Under the pieces are notes generated by a model. The model worked only from the letters and a program-made list of their open reading frames with translations, had not been told where the DNA came from and did not search any database. Shown here piece after piece: positions 7,279 to 15,420 of a stretch of DNA of 44,625 nt (positions are counted from its first letter, which is position 1; each line of letters begins with the position of its first letter). Made by a program: the position numbers and the translations under genes. The DNA is from Actinomycetales bacterium (lineage in GTDB: Bacteria > Actinomycetota > Actinomycetes > Actinomycetales > Microbacteriaceae): assembly GCA_015654575.1 (NCBI GenBank), contig JAATGR010000243.1:1-44625 (forward strand). Direction: 5' to 3'.

Positions 7279-8094
7279 TCAGGCGGCGGGTGTGCCGTCA
7301 TCCGGTGCGGCGATGCGCCCAGTGCGGATGATCCGGTCGAGGAGGGCGTCGAAGTCGGCGGCGAGCTCCTGCGCGGAGTCGCCCGGCCAGATGTGCAGGG
7401 GCTTAGCGGCGCCCTGCGCCTGCTGCAGCGAGGTGCGCTCCGGCAGCTGCGGGGAGAGCACGAGGGGTCCGAACATGTCCCGCAGTTCCTTGATGCGGAA
7501 CTGGTGCTCGATCGACTGCGGCCGCACCCGGTTGACGACGATGCCCAGCGGCTGCAGCCGGGGGGACAGGCCGCGCCGGATCTCCTCGATGGCACGGAGC
7601 GCGCGGTCAGCCGCGGCGACGGAGAAAAGACCTGGCTCGGTGACGACGATGACGCGGTCGCTAGCCGCCCACGCAGTTCGCGTGAGCGCGTTCAACGACG
7701 GAGCGCAGTCCACGAGCACCAGGTCGTAGTCGGCCTCGACGGTGGCCAGGGCCTCCTCGAGCTTCCACACGTCGCGGACGCTGGGATGGGGGCCGTCGAA
7801 GTTGATCGCGGAGGGGCTCCCGATCAGCACGTCGATCGTGCCCGGGTGCACCTTCGTCCACCCGCTGGAGGTGATCGCCTGCCGGACGACCTTCTCCTTC
7901 GGGTTGGCGAGGACGTCAGCGACGTTCAACCGCCCCGCGACCTGGATATCCATGCCCGTGGACACGTCGGACTGCGGGTCGAGGTCGACGACCAGGGTCC
8001 GGACGCCACGGGCGAACGCCGCAGAGGCGAGTCCCAGAGTCACGGTGGTCTTGCCGACGCCGCCCTTGAGCGAGCTCACGGAAAGGACATGCAC
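7279..8094 (-). CDS. ParA-family ATPase
   Basis: A 271-aa P-loop ATPase. The deviant Walker A is at the N-terminus ([20 protein letters not shown]), the A' motif is DLDPQSDVSTGMD and the Walker B-like segment is DYDLVLVDCAPSLNALT near residue 125. It has no N-terminal DNA-binding extension, so it resembles chromosomal Soj/orphan ParA proteins of Microbacteriaceae. No parB or parS is seen nearby, so it is probably an orphan ParA that positions another cargo or acts in division; this is inference. It starts at GTG 8094. A TAACGT hexamer (minus strand, 8108-8103) lies 8 nt before the start, so its transcript may be nearly leaderless. It diverges from pyc. Confidence 0.9.
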   Translation of the reverse strand: MHVLSVSSLKGGVGKTTVTLGLASAAFARGVRTLVVDLDPQSDVSTGMDIQVAGRLNVADVLANPKEKVVRQAITSSGWTKVHPGTIDVLIGSPSAINFDGPHPSVRDVWKLEEALATVEADYDLVLVDCAPSLNALTRTAWAASDRVIVVTEPGLFSVAAADRALRAIEEIRRGLSPRLQPLGIVVNRVRPQSIEHQFRIKELRDMFGPLVLSPQLPERTSLQQAQGAAKPLHIWPGDSAQELAADFDALLDRIIRTGRIAAPDDGTPAA

Positions 8095-8116
8095 GATCGT
8101 CTACGTTACCGTCCTC

Positions 8117-8122
8117 TAGGCT
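8117..8122 (+). promoter_or_regulatory. Predicted -10 element for pyc
   Basis: TAGGCT in the 98-bp divergent region between parA-like and pyc. It leaves a leader of about 65 nt before ATG 8193, with GAGGTC ahead of the start. No clear -35. Confidence 0.35.
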
Positions 8123-8192
8123 GTGAACACACTCAGCCCGTGTGACGATGGCGTGCGCGGCGCCCGCGAAGTTCGACGGATGTGAGGTCCGA

Positions 8193-11100
8193 ATGTTCCG
8201 TAAGATCCTGGTCGCCAACCGCGGCGAGATCGCGATCCGCGCGTTTCGCGCCGCCTACGAACTGGGCGCACGAACGGTCGCCGTCTTCCCCTGGGAGGAC
8301 CGCGGATCGCTGCATCGGCAGAAGGCGGACGAGGCCTATGAGATCGGCGAGCAGGGGCGACCGGTTCGCGCCTACCTCGACGTCGACGAGATCATCCGGG
8401 TCGCGCTGGCCGCGGGGGCGGATGCGATCTACCCGGGCTACGGGTTCCTGTCCGAGAACCCCGAGCTCGCGGAGAAGGCTGCCGCCAACGGGATCGCGTT
8501 CATCGGTCCGCCGGCGTCGGTGCTCGAGATGGCGGGGAACAAGGTCACCGCGAAGCATCATGCGATCGCCGCGGGCGTTCCGGTGCTGCGTTCCACCGAG
8601 GCCAGCGACGACGTCGACGAGCTGCTGGCCCAGGCGGACGACATCGGCTTCCCCGTCTTCGCGAAGGCGGTCGCCGGCGGCGGCGGGCGGGGGATGCGGC
8701 GAGTCGAGACGAAGGAAGAGCTCGCGCCCGCGCTCGCCGAGGCGATGCGCGAGGCGCAGAGCGCGTTCGGCGATCCGCGCATGTTCCTGGAGCAGGCCGT
8801 TCAGCGTCCCCGGCACATCGAGGTGCAGGTGCTCGCCGACGCAACGGGCGAGACGGTGCACCTGTTCGAGCGCGACTGCTCGGTCCAGCGCCGCCATCAG
8901 AAGGTCATCGAGATCGCCCCGGCACAGAACCTCGACGAGGGGATACGGAAGGCGCTGCACGGCTATGCCGTGGCGTTCGCCCGGTCGATCGGCTACGTCA
9001 ACGCGGGCACGGTCGAGTTCCTGCTGGAGACTACGGGCCCCCGCTCCGGCGAGGTCGTGTTCATCGAGATGAACCCCCGCATCCAGGTCGAGCACACCGT
9101 CACGGAGGAAGTCACCGACGTCGACCTGGTGCAGTCGCAGATCCGGATCGCCGCGGGCGAGACCCTCGCCGAGCTGGGTCTCGAGCAGGACCGGATCCAG
9201 CTGCGCGGCGCCGCACTGCAGTGCCGCATCACCACGGAGGACCCGTCCCAGGGCTTCCGCCCCGACACCGGGCGTATCACGACCTACCGCTCTCCCGGCG
9301 GCGCCGGCATCCGCCTCGACGGCGGCACCACCGCGGCCGGGTCGCAGATCAGCCCGCACTTCGATTCGATGCTGGCCAAGCTCACCTGCCGCGGGCGCGA
9401 TTTCCCCGCCGCGGTCGCCCGTGCAAAGCGGGCGCTGGCCGAGTTCCGCATCCGGGGTGTCGCCACCAATGTCCCGTTCCTGCGCGCCGTGCTCGACGAC
9501 GCCGCGTTCGTCGCCGGTGACATCAGCACGTCGTTCATCGACGAGCGACCCCAGCTGCTGACGAGCAACCCCTCGCGCGACCGGGCGACGAAGCTGCTGA
9601 ACTGGCTCGCCGACGTCACCGTCAACCGGCCCTACGGCGACAAGCCGCTGATGGTCTCGCCCGGCAGCAAGCTGCCCGACCTCGACCTGTCCGCCCCGGC
9701 GCCCGCCGGTGCTCGCCAGCGGCTACGCGAGTTGGGTCCGGCCGGTTTCGCGAAGGCGTTGCGGGAGCAGACGGCGTTGGCGGTGACGGAGACGACGTAC
9801 CGCGACGCGCACCAGTCGTTGCTGGCGACGCGGGTGCGTACCCGTGACCTGGTGCGGGTGGGGCCGCATGCGGCACGGATGACGCCGCAGCTGCTGTCGG
9901 TCGAGGCCTGGGGCGGTGCGACCTACGACGTGGCGCTCCGGTTCTTGGCGGAGGACCCGTGGATGCGGTTGGAGGCGCTGCGCGATGCGCTGCCGAACAT
10001 CCCGATCCAGATGCTGCTGCGCGGGCGCAACACGGTGGGCTACACGCCGCGTCCGGTCGAGGTCACTGACGCGTTCGTGCGCGAGGCCGCCGCCAGCGGC
10101 GTGGACATCTTCCGCATCTTCGACGCGTTGAACGATGTCGACCAGATGCGCCCCGCCATCCAGGCCGTGCTCGAGACGGGCACGGCGGTCGCAGAGGTCG
10201 CCGTGTGCTACACCAGCGACCTGCTTGATCCGGCCGAGAAGCTGTACACCCTGGACTACTACCTGCGCCTGGCGGAAGAGATCGTCGCCTCCGGCGCGCA
10301 CATCCTCGCCATCAAGGACATGGCGGGCCTCCTGCGCCCGGCCGCCGCGGCGAAGCTCGTCACCACGTTGCGGGAGCGTTTCGATCTGCCGGTGCACGTG
10401 CATACCCACGACACCGCGGGCGGTCAGCTCGCGACGCTGCTCGCGGCGAGCGCGGCCGGGGCGGATGCGGTGGATGCTGCGGCGGCACCGCTGTCGGGCA
10501 CCACCAGCCAGCCGTCGCTGTCCGCGCTGGTCGCTGCCCTCGCCCACACCGAGCGCGACACCGGCCTGGATCTGCAGGCCGTCAGCGATCTGGAGCCCTA
10601 CTGGGAGGGCGTGCGGGCGCTGTACCGTCCGTTCGAGTCGGGGCTGCCGGCGCCGACCGGACGCGTGTACCACCACGAGATCCCCGGGGGGCAGCTCTCG
10701 AATCTGCGGCAGCAGGCGATCGCACTGGGCCTGGCCGACGACTTCGAGCGCATCGAGGACATGTACGCCGCTGCCGACCGCATCCTCGGCCGCATCCCGA
10801 AGGTGACGCCGTCCTCGAAGGTGGTCGGCGATCTCGCCCTGGCCCTCGTGGCCGCCGACGCCGACCCTGCCGACTTCGAGCAGAATCCGCAGAACTACGA
10901 CATCCCGGATTCGGTCGTCGGGTTCATGGCGGGCGAGCTCGGCGATCTGCCTGGCGGCTGGCCGGAGCCCTTCCGTTCCAAGGTGCTCGCCGGTCGAACG
11001 GTCTCCATCGAGGTGCAGCCGATCTCCGCGGAGGAGTCGTCCGCTCTCGACAGCGACAGCGACAGCGACAGCGAGAGCAGGCGTCGGACGCTGAACCGGC

Positions 11101-11612
11101 TCCTGTTCCCCGCTCCGGCGAAGGAGTTCGAACGCACCCGGGATACCTATGGCGACCTCTCGAAGCTCGGCACTCCCGACTACCTCTACGGGCTGCGCCC
11201 CGGCGAGGAGCACGTCGCTGAGATCGACCCCGGCGTGCAGCTGTACGTGGGCCTGGAAGCCATAGGCGAGGCGGATGCCAAGGGCATCAGAACCGTCATG
11301 ACCACGCTCAACGGGCAACTGCGGCCGGTGTTCGTGCGCGACCGCAGCATCGCCGTGGAGACCCGTCAGATGGAGAAGGCGGATACGTCTCGCCCGGGAC
11401 AGGTTGCGGCTCCGTTCTCCGGTGCCGTCACCATGAAGGCCGCCGTGGGGGAGACGGTGACGGTCGGTCAGCCGGTCGCCGCAATTGAGGCGATGAAGAT
11501 GGAGGTGGCGATCACCAGCCCGGTCGACGGGGTGGTCGAACGCATCGTCGTGACAGGCACCGTCCAGGTCGAGGCAGGGGATCTTTTGCTGGTGATCCGA
11601 CCGGCCGGATAG
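8193..11612 (+). CDS. pyc: Pyruvate carboxylase
   Basis: An anaplerotic biotin enzyme of 1139 aa that carboxylates pyruvate to oxaloacetate. The N-terminal biotin carboxylase domain (about 1-450) starts KILVANRGEIAIRAFRAA. It has the ATP-grasp glycine loop AGGGGRGMRR near residue 165 and FIEMNPRIQVEHTVTEE near 290. The carboxyltransferase domain starts near 530 with the metal/active-site signature TTYRDAHQSLLATRVRT. The C-terminal biotinyl domain carries EAMKMEV with the biotin-accepting Lys at 1102. Length is normal for single-chain Pyc. ATG 8193 is preceded by GAGGTCCGA; the 17-residue upstream extension is not family-like. A small GACAGC tandem repeat encodes SDSDSDS between the carboxyltransferase part and the C-terminus. 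The TAG stop forms part of the next gene's predicted -10. Confidence 0.97.
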   Translation: MFRKILVANRGEIAIRAFRAAYELGARTVAVFPWEDRGSLHRQKADEAYEIGEQGRPVRAYLDVDEIIRVALAAGADAIYPGYGFLSENPELAEKAAANGIAFIGPPASVLEMAGNKVTAKHHAIAAGVPVLRSTEASDDVDELLAQADDIGFPVFAKAVAGGGGRGMRRVETKEELAPALAEAMREAQSAFGDPRMFLEQAVQRPRHIEVQVLADATGETVHLFERDCSVQRRHQKVIEIAPAQNLDEGIRKALHGYAVAFARSIGYVNAGTVEFLLETTGPRSGEVVFIEMNPRIQVEHTVTEEVTDVDLVQSQIRIAAGETLAELGLEQDRIQLRGAALQCRITTEDPSQGFRPDTGRITTYRSPGGAGIRLDGGTTAAGSQISPHFDSMLAKLTCRGRDFPAAVARAKRALAEFRIRGVATNVPFLRAVLDDAAFVAGDISTSFIDERPQLLTSNPSRDRATKLLNWLADVTVNRPYGDKPLMVSPGSKLPDLDLSAPAPAGARQRLRELGPAGFAKALREQTALAVTETTYRDAHQSLLATRVRTRDLVRVGPHAARMTPQLLSVEAWGGATYDVALRFLAEDPWMRLEALRDALPNIPIQMLLRGRNTVGYTPRPVEVTDAFVREAAASGVDIFRIFDALNDVDQMRPAIQAVLETGTAVAEVAVCYTSDLLDPAEKLYTLDYYLRLAEEIVASGAHILAIKDMAGLLRPAAAAKLVTTLRERFDLPVHVHTHDTAGGQLATLLAASAAGADAVDAAAAPLSGTTSQPSLSALVAALAHTERDTGLDLQAVSDLEPYWEGVRALYRPFESGLPAPTGRVYHHEIPGGQLSNLRQQAIALGLADDFERIEDMYAAADRILGRIPKVTPSSKVVGDLALALVAADADPADFEQNPQNYDIPDSVVGFMAGELGDLPGGWPEPFRSKVLAGRTVSIEVQPISAEESSALDSDSDSDSESRRRTLNRLLFPAPAKEFERTRDTYGDLSKLGTPDYLYGLRPGEEHVAEIDPGVQLYVGLEAIGEADAKGIRTVMTTLNGQLRPVFVRDRSIAVETRQMEKADTSRPGQVAAPFSGAVTMKAAVGETVTVGQPVAAIEAMKMEVAITSPVDGVVERIVVTGTVQVEAGDLLLVIRPAG
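11049..11078 (+). repeat. GACAGC hexanucleotide repeat inside pyc
   Basis: Four copies of GACAGC (11049-11072) followed by a variant GAGAGC. They encode alternating Asp-Ser residues in a likely surface linker. Such a simple repeat is prone to copy-number change in steps of two residues. Confidence 0.8.
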
Positions 11613-11615
11613 CCT
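11610..11615 (+). promoter_or_regulatory. Predicted -10 overlapping the pyc stop codon
   Basis: TAGCCT, whose TAG is the pyc stop. It lies 41 nt before ATG 11657, leaving a leader with GAGGAG as the ribosome site. Confidence 0.35.
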
Positions 11616-11656
11616 GGGCGGGGCGTGTACACCGCCCGTTGAGGAGTTTCACAGCA

Positions 11657-13111
11657 ATGTCCGAACCTATCGACCCCTCCGCCGAGCCCGGCGACGAGAT
11701 CGCCTCCATGCGCATCGAGGATGCCGGCGTCGACCTTCTCGGCACCGGAACCGCGCAGGTCGAGATACCCCTGCTCGTCGAACGCGAGGAGGACGACCTC
11801 GTCGACGACGATGTCCCGCCGAACGTCGAAGACGGCTTCGACGATGCCGAAGCCGTCGAGGCCACCGACGAAACCGCGTCCGCCGACGGCGTGGACGATG
11901 TCATCGCCGCCACCGATGCGGAGCCCGAGACGGACGGAGAATCGGACGCGGACGCGGACATCGACGCTCCGTCGCAGCCGGTGGTCGCGCCGACGGCACC
12001 CGCGCCCGTGCTCCTCCACGAGCCCGTTGCGGCCGCGACAGTCGCCGCCGCGGTGACGGTCGCCCCCGCGTCCACGGTTCCCGCGCAGGCGCTTCGACGT
12101 CATTCGGTCGAGACCGCTCCGGTTGATCTCGCCTCCAAACGAGCGGGTGAGCGGGAGGCGCAGCGCGAGAGCGCCGACCTTCTCACCGGCGAACGCCTGG
12201 TGGCTCCCGGCCGGCTCCCCAAGCCCGAGCCCGAGGGCGCGTGGCCCCACTTCCTCTACACCATCAGCGGTCGTCGGATCAACCTCGGCGACAGTGCGGC
12301 CGCGCGGGCGCGCAAGGTCCTCGACGCGCGCATCGCCGCTCACCTTCCTGGCGGAGCCCGGTTCGTCCCGGTTCTGGCGCGAAAGGGGGGGGTCGGCAAG
12401 ACCACGGTGACGACCCTTCTCGGTATGGCGCTCGCCGACGCGCGGGAGGATCGCGTCATCGCGATCGACGCGAACCCCGACCGTGGCACGCTCGCCGACC
12501 GGATCGGTGCTGATGCGGGAAAGACCGTGCGCGATCTGTCGCGCGCGGGGCTCACCGTCGACGGGTTCAACGAGTTCTCCGGCATGGTGGCGCGCGACCA
12601 CACCCGTCTCGACATCCTGGCCAGCGACACCGATCCGCACGTCTCCGACGCGTTCAGCGACGCTGACTATCGTGAGGTTGCGCAGCTCGCGGCGCATTAC
12701 TACTCGATCGTGCTGACCGACACCGGAACCGGCATCGTGCACTCGGTGATGTCCGCCGCGCTCGAAGCAGCAGACGCGCTGGTGATCGTCGCCGGTCTCA
12801 GCGTCGACGAGGCCCGGCTCGCGTCCGAGACGATCACCTGGCTGGAGGCGAACGGCTACTCGGATGCGGCTCACGACGCGGTCGTCGTCGTGAACACCTC
12901 GCGTACCGGGGCCGCTCTGGTGCGCGCGGACGAAGTCGAGGAGCACTTCCGTTCCCGGGTGCGCCGGGTCCTGCGTCTGCCCTACGATCCGCTGATCGCC
13001 ACCGGCGGCGCTATCTCGTTCCGCGAGCTGCAGCCGGCGACCCGTGAGGCCGCACGCCAACTCGCCGCGACGGTGCTGGAGGGTCTGACGGCGCCGATGG
13101 CCGCCCGATGA
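11657..13111 (+). CDS. MinD/ParA-like ATPase with long acidic N-terminus (EspI-like)
   Basis: A 484-aa protein. The first 150 or so residues are acidic and Asp/Glu/Ala/Pro-rich, likely disordered. Next is a linker with the segment [25 protein letters not shown]-terminal SIMIBI-type P-loop domain follows from about residue 235: Walker [22 protein letters not shown]' segment [14 protein letters not shown] and [11 protein letters not shown] as the Walker B region. This layout resembles the EspI and MinD-like ATPases that accompany type VII secretion in other actinobacteria, but no ESX gene is present here, so the partner is unknown. ATG 11657 follows GAGGAGTTTCACAGCA. The stop overlaps the def start (ATGA), which suggests co-translation with peptide deformylase. 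Confidence 0.85.
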   Translation: MSEPIDPSAEPGDEIASMRIEDAGVDLLGTGTAQVEIPLLVEREEDDLVDDDVPPNVEDGFDDAEAVEATDETASADGVDDVIAATDAEPETDGESDADADIDAPSQPVVAPTAPAPVLLHEPVAAATVAAAVTVAPASTVPAQALRRHSVETAPVDLASKRAGEREAQRESADLLTGERLVAPGRLPKPEPEGAWPHFLYTISGRRINLGDSAAARARKVLDARIAAHLPGGARFVPVLARKGGVGKTTVTTLLGMALADAREDRVIAIDANPDRGTLADRIGADAGKTVRDLSRAGLTVDGFNEFSGMVARDHTRLDILASDTDPHVSDAFSDADYREVAQLAAHYYSIVLTDTGTGIVHSVMSAALEAADALVIVAGLSVDEARLASETITWLEANGYSDAAHDAVVVVNTSRTGAALVRADEVEEHFRSRVRRVLRLPYDPLIATGGAISFRELQPATREAARQLAATVLEGLTAPMAAR

Positions 13112-13599
13112 CGGTCCGCCCCATCCGACTGTTCGGCGACCCGGTGCTCAAGACCCCGTCGGCCCAGATCGACCGCATCGACGACGGCATCCGGTCGCTC
13201 GTCCAGGATCTGCTCGACAGCGTCGAGCTGCCGGGTCGCGCGGGTGTCGCCGCCCCCCAGATCGGTGTGGGGCTGCGGGCGTTCAGCTACCACATCGACG
13301 GCGACATCGGCTACATCCTCAACCCGGTGGTCGTTGAGGTCTCCGGAGACCCCGAGCCGACCGGCGAGGGCTGCCTGTCGGTGCCGGGCCTCTGGCACGA
13401 CGTGCAGCGCTATCCGCACGCGAAGGTCGTCGGCATCGATCTGGACGGGAAGGAGGTCGTGCTGGAGGGCGACGGCCTGTTCGCCCAGATGCTGCAGCAC
13501 GAGACCGATCACCTCGACGGCCACGTCTATCTCGACCGGCTGGAACGGGATGCCCGTCGCACCGCCATGCGCGAGGTGCGCGAGAGCGGCTGGTTCTGA
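13108..13599 (+). CDS. def: Peptide deformylase
   Basis: A metallo-hydrolase of 163 aa that removes the formyl group from the N-terminal Met of new proteins. All three family motifs are present: [11 protein letters not shown] (motif 1, with Val where Leu is more usual), EGCLSVPG (the Cys is a metal ligand) and [12 protein letters not shown] (the two His are metal ligands and the Glu is catalytic). The length is typical of actinobacterial enzymes. The ATG overlaps the stop of the MinD-like gene by 4 bp. No fmt gene is next to it. It converges on the glycosyltransferase gene across a 43-bp gap in which I see no hairpin. Confidence 0.96.
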   Translation: MTVRPIRLFGDPVLKTPSAQIDRIDDGIRSLVQDLLDSVELPGRAGVAAPQIGVGLRAFSYHIDGDIGYILNPVVVEVSGDPEPTGEGCLSVPGLWHDVQRYPHAKVVGIDLDGKEVVLEGDGLFAQMLQHETDHLDGHVYLDRLERDARRTAMREVRESGWF

Positions 13600-13642
13600 C
13601 GCCCGGGACGCGCTACGTGAGGCGGTCGCCGTAAGAAGCGGC

Positions 13643-14851
13643 TCAGGCAGGAATGGCGTCGAGCCGCGACGCCTCGCACAGCGCCTCGACGTATCGAGCC
13701 GGGGCGAACGTCTGGGCGGCTCGCTCCGCCGCGGCGGAGGCGGCGATGATGCGGGCGGGGTCGCGGACGAGGTCGACGAGGAGCGCTGCGATCCCGGCGA
13801 CGTCGGGAGTCGCCGTTCGCAGTGCGGCGCCGGTGTCGAGTCCTTCGGTGAGAGCCGGGTCGGCGACGAGGACGCCGCGGCTCTCGTGGAGGGCTTCGAT
13901 GACGACGACGGGCTGGTTGTCGAAGCCGTATGAGGTGAGGACGACGAGGTGCGCGCGCCGCATCCGCTCGGCAACGCCGGTGCGCGGCAGGCGTCCGGTG
14001 AGCCTGATCGGCGCGCCTCGGCGCTGCCAGCGCCGGAGCCGTCCGGTCAGGGGGCCGGCGCCGATGAATTCGATGCGGAGAGCGTCGACGCCGACGATGC
14101 CGGCGGCGAGGAGCCCTGCCTCCGCAAGGACCTCGGGCCGCTTCTCGGGAGAGAGACGGCCGACCCAGGCGACGCGCAGCGGGCCGTCGAGGTGCGTCAG
14201 CGGTGTGCCGGCCTCGGTGCACGCCGCGTCGGGGTTGGGGATGACGCGGACGGAGCCGAGCCCCGCGTGGCGCAGCGCGGCCGCCTGGTGCGCGGACGGA
14301 GAGACGATCTGATCTGCCCGTGCGGCGAGCGAGTGGGTGATGCCGCGGAGCGCGGCGTCGAGCGGCGAGTCGGCGAGGCCGTGGCCGGACGGGCCGTAGC
14401 CACGAAGCCAGCGGGCGACGCCGCGCACGCCGAGCGCGGCGATCGGCGCGAGCGGGGCGGGCACCGCGGCGGTCCAGAAAAAGGTGTGGACCGTGTGGAC
14501 GGTCGGGATGCCGAGTTCGCGGGCGACCTGGATGGCGGCGGCGGCGAGGCCGAACTCGGAGTGGACCTGCACCGACTCGACGCCCTGCCACGAGAACTCG
14601 CGGCGTAACTGCTCGCGGAGCGTCGGGGTATTGCGGATGACGGGCAGGTCGACGCCGGGTAGCGTCCAGCCGGCGGGCACCCCGACGTTGTCGCCGATCA
14701 GCCCGTGCGTCGCCTCGGCCAGGCCGCGCATCGGCGCGACGACCAGGACATCGTGGCCGGAGCCTTCGAGCACACGTGCGGCGTCGAGAAAGGCGCTCTG
14801 CGCGCCGCCGAGGTAGTCGAGCGCGTAGTCGATGACCAGGGCGAGACGCAT
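13643..14851 (-). CDS. Glycosyltransferase family 4 protein
   Basis: A 402-aa GT-B-fold glycosyltransferase, GT4-like. The N-terminal domain starts with RLALVIDYALDYLGGAQSAF, the usual glycine-rich acceptor loop. The C-terminal donor domain starts near 225 with LRVAWVGRLSPEKRPEVLAEA and carries FIGAGPLTGRLRRW and SYGFDNQPVVVIEALHESRG, the position of the nucleotide-sugar E-x7-E region. It has no membrane segment. The acceptor and sugar are unknown; nearby genes give no cell-wall polymer pathway. Its ATG shares one base with the stop of a 41-codon ORF just upstream (TGATG), so translation may be coupled. Confidence 0.88.
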   Translation of the reverse strand: MRLALVIDYALDYLGGAQSAFLDAARVLEGSGHDVLVVAPMRGLAEATHGLIGDNVGVPAGWTLPGVDLPVIRNTPTLREQLRREFSWQGVESVQVHSEFGLAAAAIQVARELGIPTVHTVHTFFWTAAVPAPLAPIAALGVRGVARWLRGYGPSGHGLADSPLDAALRGITHSLAARADQIVSPSAHQAAALRHAGLGSVRVIPNPDAACTEAGTPLTHLDGPLRVAWVGRLSPEKRPEVLAEAGLLAAGIVGVDALRIEFIGAGPLTGRLRRWQRRGAPIRLTGRLPRTGVAERMRRAHLVVLTSYGFDNQPVVVIEALHESRGVLVADPALTEGLDTGAALRTATPDVAGIAALLVDLVRDPARIIAASAAAERAAQTFAPARYVEALCEASRLDAIPA

Positions 14852-14976
14852 CAGACGCCCGGCCCGCCCGTGCGTGGGCCTGGAGTGCAGTGGACGAATA
14901 CTTCTCGCCGACGTGCGCTGAGTTCCGGGAGCACCGGCTGGGCGCGCCTCGGGAGCACGCCGATCCGGCCGATCAT
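14851..14976 (-). CDS. Possible small coupled ORF, 41 aa
   Basis: It starts at ATG 14976 and reads MIGRIGVLPRRAQPVLPEL before ending in the TGA whose A is the first base of the glycosyltransferase ATG. Its own ATG overlaps the stop of another small ORF (ATGA). It is basic and has no recognised family. The precise stop/start overlaps at both ends favour translational coupling, but an ORF this short can arise by chance in GC-rich DNA. Confidence 0.3.
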   Translation of the reverse strand: MIGRIGVLPRRAQPVLPELSARRREVFVHCTPGPRTGGPGV

Positions 14977-15077
14977 CGCTCGCTTCCCTCTGCCGCCTCG
15001 GTCGGCTTCGAGGCGACGAGTAGCAAAAACCCGAGCCAAGGGAACGACGCGAGTGCGGAGATAACCGGATGGGACAT
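14973..15077 (-). CDS. Possible small hydrophobic ORF, 34 aa
   Basis: It starts at ATG 15077, with GAAGAG just upstream, and reads MSHPVISALASFPWLGFLLL then a short charged tail. The centre looks like one membrane segment. The stop overlaps the next ATG (ATGA). It could be a small membrane peptide, a leader for the glycosyltransferase gene or the remains of a larger membrane protein. Confidence 0.3.
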   Translation of the reverse strand: MSHPVISALASFPWLGFLLLVASKPTEAAEGSER

Positions 15078-15371
15078 GCTCTTCACGGTAGGTGGGGAGA
15101 ACGGCGGAGTCGCACGCATGGGCGCATGTTCATCCGAAGTGATGAGGTCGGTGTCGCTCGTGGTCGCTTCCTTCGACGACCAACTGTCCATCGACGTGCC
15201 GCCGTATGAACCCCGGTACGGGCCGGCGTCGCGGCATCGACCGGCACTGTCGTGGCACCCGGAGGAATGTCCGGCGCCGATGGGGATGTGTCTGGTCGCG
15301 ATGTCGGACCCCCGGTGTAGCGTCATTGAGGTCAGAAGAGGTCGCACAGTGCCCATCAGTGCGAGTCGGAT
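15078..15371. other. Intergenic stretch with no gene seen
   Basis: Between the small ORFs upstream of the glycosyltransferase and the palindrome before the HNH gene. The ORF-track entries here (for example 14890..15378 and 14973..15356) have poor codon usage and no recognisable domain. I see no repeat, tRNA or strong hairpin. It probably holds the divergent promoters. Confidence 0.5.
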
Positions 15372-15391
15372 GCCGTGACCCCGGTCACGGC
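15372..15391. promoter_or_regulatory. Perfect 20-bp palindrome upstream of the HNH gene
   Basis: GCCGTGACC-CC-GGTCACGGC, 9-bp arms around a 2-bp centre, 29 bp before ATG 15421. The very short centre suits a dimeric DNA-binding protein better than an RNA hairpin. The binding protein is unknown. Confidence 0.45.
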
Positions 15392-15420
15392 CGGATCGGC
15401 GAGTGTGGGCGGAGTGTGGG

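Noticed and set aside
8125-8153. CACAC/GTGTG inverted repeat in the parA-pyc gap
   Set aside because: Arms of only 5 bp and an asymmetric loop; expected by chance at this length.
9723-11318. A 531-aa minus-strand ORF opposite pyc
   Set aside because: It is the mirror of pyc codons in high-GC DNA: Arg/His/Gly-rich, with no domain.
14890-15378. A 162-aa plus-strand ORF in the gap before the HNH gene
   Set aside because: Codon usage is poor, no ribosome site and no domain; it also crosses the start region of the glycosyltransferase transcript.
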